Of a stretch of 64,000 nt of DNA, positions 24,623-37,500 are shown piece by piece. The stretch is from positions 62,001 through 126,000 of the forward strand of contig NW_024883051.1 in assembly GCF_019059575.1 (NCBI RefSeq), in the 5' to 3' direction. The first letter of the stretch is position 1, and every line of letters begins with the position of its first letter. The notes below the pieces were generated by a model. That model did not search any database. It was given only the letters and a program-made list of their open reading frames with translations, and was not told the origin of the DNA. The DNA comes from Amphibalanus amphitrite. Lineage: Eukaryota > Arthropoda > Thecostraca > Balanomorpha > Balanidae. Both the position numbers and the translations under genes were made by a program.

Positions 24623-25689
24623 GCCAAACGCGCCATACCGCTGCCTTTGCCGGGTTATGAGCGGACTATCACAGCGGAGCGGCTGCGCTGTGGCAGTCAC
24701 GAACGAACCCCGAAAGCCTTGCTGTGTGTACCAGCTCTGTAAAGCCACCCGCTCGCCGCGTGGCGAACGTGGAGACTGCAGAGCGGCATAGGACAGTAAC
24801 CCACCAATGGAGACTGCAGATGCGCACAAGACGGTATCCCCACTGCCACTGGGAGACTGCGCGCCGGCACATAACAGTAGCACCAGTCCCTGGGCGACTG
24901 CGTCCTCACACAAGACACTATCCTCATCTGGCGGAGACTTCATCCCAGCACAGGAAACTATCCCTTCGCCCTTTATCTTCCTCATTCCTGCAGCTAACGG
25001 TAACTCTCGGCCGCAGTCGTGCCGGCCTTCGCAAGGACGTTGCCACCGCGGCGGGATGTATATTACTGGAACGGAGGTAGTACTCGAGGACCACCGCCAA
25101 GGCCGAGTCTCGGCAGAACAGCTGTGCCGGGCGCCGTCCAAGGACGCTCACAGAGTATCACTGAATGGTGCCGAGTCAGTGCGGTACGGGGGTGAAGGGG
25201 GAGTGACCGAGGATACAGGTGCGGAGACGCGATCCGGTGTGGAAATGGTACAAAAGAAATAGCGTTTTTATACAAGGGGACGGTGTCAAGAGGTTCCTTC
25301 AGTACTATTAGATTCAAAAGAGGAATTTCGCGAGTTGTAGACAGAAAAAGTTGCAGACAGTGCTAACAATACTCTCAAAGGATGGAGTTCGGACTATTGC
25401 CATGTAAGCCCCAATAGAAATCGATCGACCAGTGCTCGATGTTGCCTGGTACTGGGTCAGCCTAATTGTACCCGCAGGCCCTGACCTGGCTCCTATTGTG
25501 GTGGTACGGCGCCGGTCGCGCTGGGAAACTCAGTATTGAAAGCGTGACCGGTGGTTACACATGGTCCGGCCCGAGCGCGGATGTCAAATGACTTTGACAA
25601 GGCCGCCGCCGCCGCCGCCGCTGGCGGGTCATTTGGGGCCGGCGGCTGGTAACCGCGGGGCGAGACGAACGTGGTGTTATAACGGACCG

Positions 25690-25752
25690 CCAGAGACCAT
25701 TGTCAGACCACCAGAGACCATTGTCGGACAGGCAGAGACCATTGTCGAAAAG
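25690..25752. repeat. Three 21-bp tandem units
   Basis: Three units share CAGAGACCATTGTC with variable ends, downstream of a (GCC)n stretch at 25602-25620. No function is visible. Confidence 0.75.
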
Positions 25753-28700
25753 ACAACGCAGCAGTCGACTACTCTTATTTGTCACTGCTCATGACAAGCT
25801 GTTTGATGTAGCCGTCTGGCTGGCGAGTGCGTATGACAACGTTAGCTGGCGAGGACTTGCTTGGAGATATGCTTGCTTGGAGATGTAGGGCTGCGTGAGT
25901 CATGAGTGTTGCAGGTAGCAAGTAAGGCCGGGCTACAACTATTTGTTTCGTCAATATGCACTTTTGTTTTATGATAAAAAACATTGTAGCGAATTATTTT
26001 GACTCATTCGCGACCTCGCCAAGGCCACCGCCATGCTGACAGAATTATATAATTTGTTTGCATACACCGTGAAGCTCACTGAAGCGTCTGCGAGTCACCA
26101 AATAATACTATCTGATGCAATAGTCTGCCTCGAAACAGCGCCAACTGCTAAAGTTCGCTCTCCCACCGACTTTCTCGAAGTCTCCGACTGAAGCAGCGTT
26201 ACGTCGTGCGGTGTTGCTGGTCGCCCAGCGGCCCCTGCTGAGCTCCTGATAATCGAGCGTGACCAGATGAGCCTGCATGTCCGCCGCCAGCGCCCACCGG
26301 GGCCATGAGCATTGCGCAACACGGAAGCCGCGCACCGGTGATCTGCAAGTCAGGCGAAAGTCCGACACGCGCGCGCGCGCAGTGCTCCCGTCGGCCGACT
26401 AGTTCGTCTGGGAGGCTAAATCGGGCGAATTTCAGCGACGTACGATGACGTGTCCGAGGCGCCACCGGCTCGCGGCGTCTCGGCTCGCGGCGCCCAGAGC
26501 TCACGGCGCCCCGGGCTCCCGGCACCCCAGGCTCCTGGCGCCCCTGGCGCGCGGCAGCATCAGTCAGGAGCCAGGAGCGGGCTACAGCGAATCCGTGCCC
26601 TGTTCGCTCGTGTCTTCGTGGTGGATCTGTCAGATTGGGGCTGACCGCCGCTGGTGCAATGAGCCTTAGCTAGGATCATATCCTGCTGAACCTGGATGAG
26701 ACAGCAAATGTCCGTGCTACTGAACACGTCAGACTTGGTGTTTTGATCAACGGATCAGTGTTCCGGACAGCAGAGCACGCGGGCTTCTGCAGGTTTCTTT
26801 GAGGGAAGCCTCATTGATTGGAAAATCCCAATGAGTGAGTATAGTCCGCAACGGTATTGGCATTCAGTCTTAAATAATTCATTATTTATTACAGTGTAGA
26901 TTGATAACTAGGTATGACTTGCCTTCCAGAGTCCCAGACGTGAAAACAATTGCTTAAATAGCATGCTTTTTCAAGCTGTATAGGGCTCCAAAGCAAAGTA
27001 CTAAGTAGTCATCTATGTACTCGTGGAAGCTACATAGGTAAAATTTTGCGCATTTCCTGGTATGGCGTTTTTATATTCAGTCCATAGCGTCATGGTAAAT
27101 GTTTTCGACTGCAGCGAAGAAACCACAAATAGGTTATCGGAGTTTCAATCTAGGGGGACCAGCTGCGATAAAAACAAAGACTCTGGCAAGTCACCAAACC
27201 AGCTGTGCTCAGAATTAAGCATATCTGATGATGTTTTCAGCCAACTGCATAGCATACATGGTATAGGGAAACAGATAAGCGCTTCAGAATGGAAATAAAT
27301 TGCGACAACTGTCTCCGAAATTTTCAAATACGTAGGCAGTTATATATGAATGAGGAAATGGAATAACCCCAAAATTACTTCCAGGCATGCTTGGGAAACG
27401 TGAAAGAAGCATGCGACTGGCTTCACTATCGTCATTCGTCACGACAGGGAAATTTGACAAAGTATCCCCATACACGAATGGACGAGCCCCCACAAGTCCC
27501 AAAAAAAAAAACATGCCGATCGTATCGTTCCCTGACTCACATCAGACATTTGACTCACCCTGTCTGAGTCAACGCCCTCACCGCACGGAACCACAGCTAC
27601 TGGGCAACAACAGACGCCCATTCTGAGCCAAATACGGCCTAGTTATCATCCCCGTGACGCCCGGCGGGCCAGGTCGAGGGGTCCGAGTCGACGGACCAGT
27701 TCCCACCGTACCGCGTGACTGTCCGCACTTGGCACCGCCGCGGCGGTCCCCTCCCACCGGTCGGGGACCGCCGCGGACCGCTTCAAGCTCCGTCAGCGGG
27801 CCAGTGCCGGCCGGCCGCTCATCCGTGCACGGCGCTACGTTTCACTTTCGATTTCTCTCGGGCCGGACGGGCCGAGTGCGGCCGGACGGACGGTCGATCC
27901 AGGCGGCTCTGACGACAGGCGGGGGAGGGCTGGAGGGCGGCGGGCGGCGGATAGGCGGACGCCGGACGGCGGGCGGCGCGCCGGCCAGGCGGCTGGCGGG
28001 CGGTGTTTACCAGACTCTGATGGAGGGTAGGAAGGGACCGGGATGAAGGGATCCCACCTGTCGCTGGCGGTCACTGGCACTCCCCAGAGCAATCAGCCGA
28101 GGACGGGTTCAAAACGCGACCCGCGTGAGAACTGGGTCGGAGTGGGCTGAGCTGGATCCGCTCTACCCGGCCTGCATTGTCCTGAAGGGGAGAAATGAAT
28201 GGAGGAGGGACGGTGGAACAGACAAAGGAACAGGCAAGGGAATGAAACTGAAAGCTGAATGCAGTTCAACATTATAATGAAAATAGAGCAACACGTGCAT
28301 TGCCTTGTATTCAAATATGGACAGCAGCTCTCCTTGAAGAGACCCTAAGAAAGACAACATATAATTTTCGATTTTAAACGCTAGATAACTAAACTTAGAT
28401 ACGTGAGACACCAAAAATACCCGGTGTTTGAATTATGCAGGTTGATCAGGTAAGCTGTCTGGATTATTTAGCCTTTTCTGACCGATGACTGCGATAGCAT
28501 TTACCGTATTCAGGAAAGTCACCCCAAGCTCCATTAGAATGCCAGCATGATGAAGTACTACAACATAAAGTCGGGTCGGGACTGTGTTTTTAAATATTTT
28601 CACATATTTCTGCCGATCAATGGCTATGCACTGGAGCTTTGTTTTGCTCAACCTGCACCCATGTCAGTGAACTTAATCAATGCAGCACGCTGAGCAAGTA

Positions 28701-30663
28701 TTGCCCTTTCCTGTGTCCTGGCTAGCCGCAACGGAAGCATGGCATTACCAACGTGGTGGCATGGACACTAATAGCATTACCACGTAGGGATATGTGTAAA
28801 AATCGGCCGCGCTAGCGGTTCAATACGCGACTTCCTTATGCCGGCGTCGACCACTTATTTAGCGCGCGGAACTGGAAGCGCGCCAGTCGTTTTCCTGTCA
28901 CGTGGACGCGCGTGGAGTACCGTACATCGTACACGTGACCAGGGCACCAGGGCGTCAGTTTACCTCATGGGATGACCCGCTGGAGTGGCTGACGTCTTAC
29001 AGCAAGACAAAGTTTTCCGAGAGTTTCGTTGTGAAGCATACCGTGTGTACATAGAAGCGTTTCTGGTGTAGCTTTAAACGCCCCAGAAGCGCCAGCCGTC
29101 AACGACAGTGAACCGTTCAGCCACCAGCAGTGAAGCTGAGATAAAAACAGTTTGTTTGTCGATAGAGCCACAGGATTGGTCAGATTTTGCAGTTCTTAGC
29201 GAATCACGCCGCACACGGTGCGTGCTGCTGAAATGGAGATGCCGATTGGAAGCAATCTCTGCAGACGGCTAGCGGCCGCAGCTTTTCACAGCCCCGCATG
29301 CCGCACATATTGCACATATCTGGACTGACGCCGGCTCGACAGAGCCCAGCCGCTTTGATCGATGGAAGCATATTTCTGCGCGCAAACAGTGCCGCTTCGG
29401 CGGCGTGATGGCCGCCTTTATTTGTCGGGCTGTGCGCGCAGCGGCCGGCCCTCCGACGTCTCGACAATAACAAACAGATTGACGTGCGGACTGCCGGCCA
29501 GGTTATTGTTCTTGGGGTATGTTCGTCTGCCGTGCCGTTTCCGCCGCTCGGTTTGTGCAGTACGCCGCTGTCGCTGCACAGTGGGCGCTCGTCTCCAGGC
29601 TATTCTGCCACTGCGGCATGCTGGTTGGCCGTTCAGGGACGAGGCAGGCCATTGTCAATTTGTGGATCTGCATTAACTAGCAGCACCAAATCACAAAAGC
29701 CCTAGCAACAGGCGTTTCATCTCGACCCGTCCTCAGTGGGTCGAGACCCCGGCATTACGAGAGTCCTGCATTCCTCTGAACGAAATCCGTCCGTCCGACT
29801 GTTTTGCCGAGTTTTGAGTGACAGACCTGTTAGGCGGAGCACGCCCGCCCTGTTTACAGTTTCGGCCGCGAGCTGGAAATGCCCAGCGAAGAGGGAAAAC
29901 GAGTTACCGCGGTCGGATTATTCCAGCGACCGAGCTTGATAAGGAACGGCCTGGCAAACAGTCCAGGACAACAGAGGACATTGCTGCTCGGTCGTCTACC
30001 AATGATATAGGTACTGAAATCACTGTGCTTTCCAGTGGTAGTTGGGATTTCTGGACAGAATGCTAAACTAGATTGGCAGCTTTTTGCCGCACCGACGCCG
30101 AACATTTCAAGATGCCACCTGCTGATGCGCTGACAAATGGTAGAATTATGAGAAATTCCAGCCGGATGCAGATCAGATCAAACGTTCTGAAATTATCCTA
30201 AGAGGAAACCGACCACTGTTCGTCTTACTTGGCCTGAATTTCCCAGTTAGTGACGTCAAATTCTCTTGAAATACTATTTCGAAACAATGCTACCACAGTC
30301 CGCCAAATGCTAAAGTCTGATATAGTCCAAAAATAGGCTTTGGTGAATCTGATTAAAGACATGCAGCCTTGCACGCCACGATTAGAAACGGAGGGCAAAA
30401 GTGAAATCAATTAAAACTGTCGGTAAAAGCATAAGTATGTCACCGACCGAAGGGCAGAACTAGATGGAGAATAGAGATTAGAGATATTCCAAATGAGTGC
30501 AGATTTGTCAGATCCTATCAGATAGCTAGGCAAAAATTATGTAATGATAACGCCTTTGTTCTTTGCAAAATTTTGTCACTGATGCAGCTATGTTGCCATA
30601 TGCATATGCATACATATATCTCGTTGACCGTTTTCACAGTCGAGACTAGCTGACACATCACAT

Positions 30664-31197
30664 GGCCAGTCCAACACAGACCATCTGACACACGTCATCA
30701 GTCCAACACAGACCATCGTCACACGTCATCAGTCCAACACAGACCATCGTCACACGTCATCAGTCCAATAAAGACCAGCTGACACATCACGTCATCAGTC
30801 CAACACAGACCAGCTGACACATCACGTCATCAGTCCAACACAGACCAGCTGACACATCACGTCATCAGTCCAACACAGACCAGCTGACACATCACGTCAT
30901 CAGTCCAACACAGACCAGCTGACACACGTCATCAGTCCAACACAGACCAGCTGACACATGACGTCATCAGTTCAATTTGGACCAGCTGACACATGACGTC
31001 ATCAGTCCAACACAGACCATCTGACTCACGTCATCAGTCCAATTTGGACCAGCTGACACATCACGTCATCAGTCCAATTTGGACCAGCTGACACATCACG
31101 TCATCAGTCCAATTTAGACCAGCTGACACATCATGTCATCAGTCCAATTTAGACCAGCTGACACATCACGTCATCAGTCCAATTTGGACCAGCTGAC
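30664..31197. repeat. Minisatellite, 16 units of about 31-35 bp
   Basis: The unit has the order CATCAGTCCA, ACACAGACCA, GCTGACACAT, CACGT, with CAGCTG (E-box) and ACGTCA (CRE half-site; a full TGACGTCA in some units). The left part uses ACACAGACC and the right part ATTTGGACC or ATTTAGACC, so the array has two sub-blocks. Shorter units on the left lack the CTGACACAT part. There are no unique spacers. Confidence 0.9.
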
Positions 31198-32153
31198 TGC
31201 CCCTGCCCATCACGCACCTTTGCTGTCCGTCTACAACCCTCTGTTCACAGAGCCGACATCTCTTTACTGGGCGACGGACGTCTCGACCGTACGGGCGGCG
31301 CAGCACTTTCACAGCGTACTCTGCTGTATAGAAACGGGTCGGTCCACGTACAATGGCCCACTTTGAATATAAATGGGACCGCGTGGGCCGCCACTGATTC
31401 ATGGTCGAACTGGAGCAGGCTGCTCCATTTCCCTGGGGCTCGCTTCTTTATTGGACGGGGTGGAGAGAAATTGGACAGCTCTGGCCCTTTAAACCTGTCT
31501 TCAAGAATGTTGTTAAGCCTGGTTTGATGGACGTGTTCATGTTTCTCTAATGATCCAATAGCAATGCTCCCTCACAAGCTGTCATGATGAGCATTCTAAT
31601 GTTACCACGTAGGTATTACATAAATATTCAATGGTCAACGCTCTGCCATCCCCCAAATCCACCGTAGAATCTATCGCACCAATCACGAACACAGACGTAA
31701 GCCCTCTACTGACCTGCAGCCCCGCGCGGTAGCGTCGCAGCGGCAGTGCCCGCGGGAGCGTCGCGCAGAGCAGGGAAAGTGGTGCGGTTTCACTCTCGGG
31801 CATATGGCTGGGCCGGGAGCTGGCGCTGGGCCGGTGGCGGCCGCCGGACTACCTTGTCGGCCAGGAACAAAGGAAGCTTTGTTCCGGCGCACCGGGACGG
31901 TCCCGTCTGGCCCGGGCGGGGAGGGGAGGGGATGGTCCGAAATAGTACAGCGGAAGTGCTGCTCATGTGAGTGACGAACATGAATTGAAGGTGGTGTGTT
32001 AGCATGGCTAGACACCATGGATACAGGAATATTTGGTCGGCTTACGCGGACAAGAATGGTGATGGATCGCTTCTCTCACATATAGCGCTCTGTTCATATT
32101 CAGAAAATTATGCCTTGCGGATATAACGCATTCAGCAGACCAGGATAATTGCA
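31198..32153. other. No gene seen; GC-rich island
   Basis: The island at about 31,720-31,960 contains GTTTCACTCTC at 31787-31797. It has no recognisable exon. Confidence 0.4.
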
Positions 32154-32161
32154 CTAACGAC

Positions 32162-34520
32162 CAGGGGCGGATCCAGCCGATCCGTTTGGGGAGGGCAAAA
32201 TTTTCCGACCTATCCGACGACCCCTATCCGCCCCCGCACTGGGAGGAAGGTAAGATAAATTTTGGATGGGGATGCAAAATTTTCTCAAGGGGCTCCACTG
32301 AAGGTTTTGGACCCCTTTACTTTTCAAGCTGTCAATCATCGATTTATGAAAACCAAAAGTTAAGGAAACAATCCATACAGGAAGTTATCCAAAAAGTTTG
32401 CATATTTCAGTAAACCTAACAAAATCACAGCATACCTAAATAAGTGAAATGCAAGAAGTTTTTTTTTACTGGGTGACTTTTCTTATGCTAGCCACCACCC
32501 GCAAGCCTCAAACCACTTTTCTGGATCCGCAGTGGACCTTTGAGAGCCCTACGGGTCCGCTCTTACAAGACCGTTAAAAAACCTCTGGAAACTGAATGAC
32601 TCAATGGAGGCTCCTCCAGAAGCCTTCACGACTTCTCAGATTGAATGAGTCCCCGACCAGGGTCGGTTCCTCAGAAGGTGCTGAAGGGTTTCAGAAAGCA
32701 GCGTAGGCTCGAGAGTCTGGAGAGTTCTCAAAGACCGGCATCGGACCCAAAAAGCCTGCATGGAGGCCCTCAAAAACCGGGATAGAGGCCAAAGTACTAA
32801 GGAGCTGATGTTTAGCCTAAAGAATCGGTGTGGAGAAAAGGGTAGGAGTCTGAGTGGGGCCTTCAGGGGCAAGCGTTAGGGCCCCAAAAGTATGTGTGAG
32901 GCTCTTGGAGGCAGGTAGGTCCCTGGAGCGTGCATGGGGTCCCAAGAGCTCGCGTGTGAGCCCAAAAATTCGGCTTCATGTCGGTGGAACATGCATGGGG
33001 ATTCTTAGAAGCTGCTTGGACACATATTTGATGGGTCGTGGATACCAAGATCGATGTAATGGTCCTAAAAGCCGGTGTAGGGCCAAGAAGTTCCGGCGTT
33101 GAGACTCTCAGAGGCCGGCGAAGAGGCACCAGGAGCGGATACAGTGTCTCAACAAGCCTACATGGGACCTGACAATCAGTGTGGAATCCCACGAGCCTGC
33201 GTAAGCCCTCAGAGACCTTTGTAAGGCCCTCAAAGGTCGTTGTGAAGGGCCTCTGAATCTGAAATCTTCGCGGAGCCCCGAGGCCAGCATGTCCCCTGCC
33301 TGCGTTAAGGCCCTCCAGAGGCCGTCGTAGGGTTCTTCATAGGCCAGCGTGGGCCCTTGGAGCCTTCGTTACAGGACTCTCAGAGGTCAGCATGACCCCT
33401 GCTGTCTGCCTGCGTTGAGGCCAGATCAGAGGCCGTCGTGGGGCCCTCAGACGCCAGCGTGGGCATTTGAAGCTTGCATTGGGTCCTAGAGGTCGTTGTG
33501 AGGGCCCATAGATGATAGAGGTCGTCGTGAGGGCCCTCAGGGACCGTCTCGGGTGGAATCACTGTGGAAATCGTTGTGAGGGCCCTTAGAAGCCTTCAAG
33601 AGGACCATCAGAGGTCATCATAAAGATCCTTGGCCATCATGACGGTCTTCATAGGCCCTGGGCCCTCAGGTATCTTTGCAAGGCCCTCAGAGGCTGTGGT
33701 AAGGACATCAGAGTCCATCGTTATGGCGGTCAAGAGACCGTCACAGGTTCCTCAGATGCCAGCATAACCCCTGCAGCCTGGTTGTGTTGGGGCCCCCAGA
33801 GGCCGTCGTGGGCCGTCTAAAGCCCGATGGGCACTCAGACCTGAGATGGGTCTAGGACCGTGTCACGAGGGCCCTCAGAGACCGCCGTGGGGGCCCTCAG
33901 AGGCAGCGTAACCCCTGGAGTCTCCGTGGGGTCCTCAGATGCCGTCATGGGGCACCAAACGCGGTTCGGGACACTCCTAGCCGGTGAGGGCCCCAAAGAC
34001 CAGCATAGGGCGCTCCTGACCAACAACTGGACGTCTGATGATCGGTGATCCCACATGATCGTTCGTTTCCTGATCGCTGGTTTTTAAGATAAAATGTATT
34101 TGGTGGTGTGACAGGCCCCTTATACGGCTTTTGGAGGGTGCAAAAAGCTATGTTTGCACTCCAATGTTTTCCATGGGTCTGGAGCTGAAACCCCTGCACC
34201 CTCTATCCGGATTTCCGCTGCCCTTGAGCACCGAGATGACCAAACGACTTTACAACGCCACACTATCTACATACAATCAGTTCAGGGAGTTCGATCTATA
34301 AACAGCATTCTGGCATAAATCATCAGCAGCGAGCGTCCAGCTCCTTCCTTCGGAATGGCCGTCACCGAAAGTCCTGCTTTTCGTCCAGATAGTCCTCGAC
34401 GCCGCATTCAATTTTATCATCTCTATATGCTTTGGGAGGGGCAAAAGGACAGTCTTGCCCACATGATTTAGCTTTGGGGAGGGCAAATGCCCATTTTGCC
34501 CTCCCCTGGATCCGCCACTG
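32162..34520. mobile_element. hAT-type non-autonomous transposon filled by a minisatellite
   Basis: The ends read CAGGGGCGGATCCAG (left) and the reverse of CAGTGGCGGATCCAG (right), and both continue to GGGGAGGGCAAAAT; the left has a 10-bp insertion in between. An exact 8-bp target duplication CTAACGAC flanks it (32154-32161 and 34521-34528), as expected of the hAT superfamily. No transposase is visible. The centre (about 32,640-34,050) is a degenerate tandem repeat built on GGCCCTCAGAGGCCGTCGTG-like units. Intact ends and an exact target duplication indicate a fairly recent insertion. Confidence 0.9.
32640..34050. repeat. Degenerate minisatellite inside the hAT element
   Basis: Units of roughly 30-45 bp repeat GAGGCCGTCGTG, GGGCCCTCAGA and AGCCTGCATGG-like words many times, with strong drift at the left edge and clearer units around 33,400-33,950. 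It makes up well over half of the transposon. Confidence 0.75.
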
Positions 34521-34528
34521 CTAACGAC

Positions 34529-37500
34529 GGCACAAGACGGCGTTCCGACGGTGCAGAGCTCTAATCTTAAGCTCAATCAAGCATGACGCACTCGTGAGGA
34601 GCGTGGAACACAGATCATATGTCGTCGGTTGCGTAATGACAAAATGTAGGTCACCGTTCCACTGCGGACGAATGATAGCCATCTGCACACTGCACAGGAC
34701 ACAGGATAAAAATTAGCGACTCATTATTTGCTGCAGGGATAAGTGACGCTAGCGATCTCCCATGAGTCTCTGATGCATTGGCTATCATACAGTAAGGCGA
34801 GTCCTCAGTGGGTCATCTATGTCTACATACATATTTCTGCATGGATCACAGGAAATCTCGAACCAATGCGTATTTAAAATGTGCGCCACACAATTCCTGG
34901 AAGCACCTCAGTGAATATTGCAACATTGAAAGTATGCTGCCTTGCAAGGTGCATAGCTCATCAGCCTGTTGAATAAGGCTGGTGACGTCAAATATAGGTC
35001 AGTAACCGGCAAAGTGAAACGTTCCTTGCCTACGTGTTTTCAGCCTAGAAGCAATTCAGTCTGGCGACTAATAAACATCACGCACTGAGTCTGGCGTAAG
35101 AAATGCTCGAAGTCGTCGGTTATAGCGGCAATCTATTGTGACCACCCAGGAGTTGTTTTTTTTTTTAAATCTCGTTGGCAGTGCCAATAGTTGATACAGG
35201 ACAAGTTAACTCAAGAAAAATGTCAAATTAAGATTGGGTAAGCTTTGGTAAGCTTCATTTTTATCATTTCGATGGTCGCAGAGATATCTTAGCGAGGTCA
35301 CTTATGTAACAAATTATAATGAACCCGTTTATCTGCATGGATTGTGGATATTAAAGGGCAATACGCATTTTTTAAGCTATTACCTACCAGCGAAAATTCT
35401 GTCACAAATTGAGATGCACTTTAGATAAAAGTCTGCAAAGTCTTAAACGCTAAGCTAGTAACCAGCAAAAACATTCATTAAACATTTTGTTTCAACGCAA
35501 CCGCGTGATAGCAATCCATTTCCTCGGATATAATTTACTTCTGCAATTCCACTCAACATTTCCGATAAAAACATGAGCATTATCCCGTATGGATTTGATA
35601 ACGAATGCACATTTATCCTAAAGTGAAGTGACGTCCAACTGAATATCGGAACACGGTAGCCGCCAGCCGGTGACATGTACCTAAAGGAATGCATCCCTCC
35701 TTGTTATCCTCGGGATCAATCCATCGTCATTCTTGATTATGCTCCCCTGTCCAAGGACGCCGGTCACCATACCGGGGCCGATGGCAGCTCCTACAGGAAC
35801 ATATTCCTCCCGGTGACCTTTTGAGCGACTGGGTGACCTATCCCAACGGGGCTCACTTGTCCCGAGCTCAGCCGGTGCAGTGGTAAAATCTAATCCACCC
35901 GGTCTCTACTCTCTTCCCTTATTCTCTCATTTCACGGTCCTGAATTGGTTGAAGGGACAGCGCCCATCTCATCAAAAAATAAAAACAAAGCCGGGAGCTG
36001 CTCCGGCATTTAGCTCCGCTGCCAGTCTACGACTGCCTCTACGACTGACGTCACTCCCAGCAACTTCATGTGACGTCATCCCCTCCAGATGGCGCCACCG
36101 TAGAGTCAGCAGCAGTGACTCGTCGTTTACGCCGCGCCGGCCGCAGCTAAAAGTGAAAATCTGACCCGGTTGGCGTCACTGTCCCACATCTCGGGCCATT
36201 TCAGTTTCGTCCGCTTGACGACGGCCTTAAGCCGCCGCCGCAACTGAGCGTGGAAGGAGTTGGAGCGATCCCTGGTGATAAGGGTTTGGGGTCGACAGTG
36301 ATTCCGCCCGAGGGCTTGAGTTATATGACTATGATACTCCGAGTGCATTGTGTCACTCATTGAATGAAACGGAAGTTAATGACATGTTTGTACAGAAGTG
36401 TCCAGCCTAATGGAAAATGATTGTCCCATAAATCTGTCTCAAATGTAACACTCCCATCTTTACTTGTTATATTCATGAGGCCTAAAGGGTGAAATCGAGC
36501 GAATGCACGGCTTCGCAAAGGACCTTTAAATGGGTCAAAGCTACGTAATGCTACTGGCCACACCCATGATGATTCGCAATCGCCCTTTCTGCAAGAATAA
36601 TGTATCCAAAAGCGGAGATCCGGTCAGGGTGGACGTCAGCCTGTAGCCATTCGGTTTTGACGCGAGACGGACTGGTAGCAAGACTGAACCATCCTTGTAG
36701 CGATAAACTTGTCGTTCCTCCCCATCCCTCCGGACATTTCCCACAGAACCTTCTTGGAACTATAGGTCAGCATCATCTAAAAAGAAATGTTTGTTTTCTT
36801 TTTGCTTGAAGTCTCAGGACGTTGGGACTGCCTAATTTACAGTCGTTTATTATCTAAGTTTATTCGCTGATTGCATGGCCGTGCAAACAGAAATGTAATT
36901 TAAATTCCACCATCCAACCGATCGATCGATTGATTGTGACTTAGTTGTTGCTCGGTCGTGAAAACCACACAGAGATTATCGTACATTCGTTACTATTCTG
37001 ACCCCTGTCGATTTCTGTTGCGGCTGGAGGCCTCGTTTGGTACGCCCAGTAACCCCAGATGCTTATCCATCATTATATTTGTCCCATGCTGAGCTAAGAA
37101 CCATTGCCCAACAGCATTGCGACACAATTCAAAACACCAGCAGCAAGTACCTAAGCCGAGCGTGGAACGTCCCAGGACACCACGAATTCCATAAATAACC
37201 TCCTCTAAGAATATTACTTAACTATGTTGGTAGTTGGTCATTGGACTGCATTCAAAGAACAATAGGTTGAAAAACGGAGGACGGCGGACAGCGAGCGCTG
37301 GACCTCAGCGGCGGACCTCGGCGGGCGGGCAGCGGACGCCGGGCGCCGGGCGGCGGGCGGCGGGCGGACGGCGGACTCCCTGGCCGGACCGCCATCCCAG
37401 TCCGACCGTCGCCGCTCTGGCGCTGAGAGTGAAACCGTCCGTCTCGGCCGGCCGGAGAAACGCCGCCTAATTACCATTGACGGCGGCGGCCACGACCGCC

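Larger units (their letters stand above)
21261..30663. other. No gene seen; GC-rich islands and small repeats
   Basis: GC-rich islands without coding content stand at about 21,900-22,260, 23,240-23,540 (with a (GGC)n run near 23,360), 26,200-26,650, 27,640-28,050 and 29,220-29,640. The 27.8-kb island contains TTTCACTTTC at 27840-27849. Small tandem repeats are listed separately. No exon or RNA gene could be supported in these 9 kb. Confidence 0.4.

Noticed and set aside
24533-24742. Small protein with a 15-residue repeat
   Set aside because: The repeat is a plain DNA duplication; no start context, splice sites or similarity support a gene.
30664-31197. CRISPR-like array
   Set aside because: The repeats are contiguous with no unique spacers, unit length varies, and the setting is eukaryotic; it is a minisatellite.
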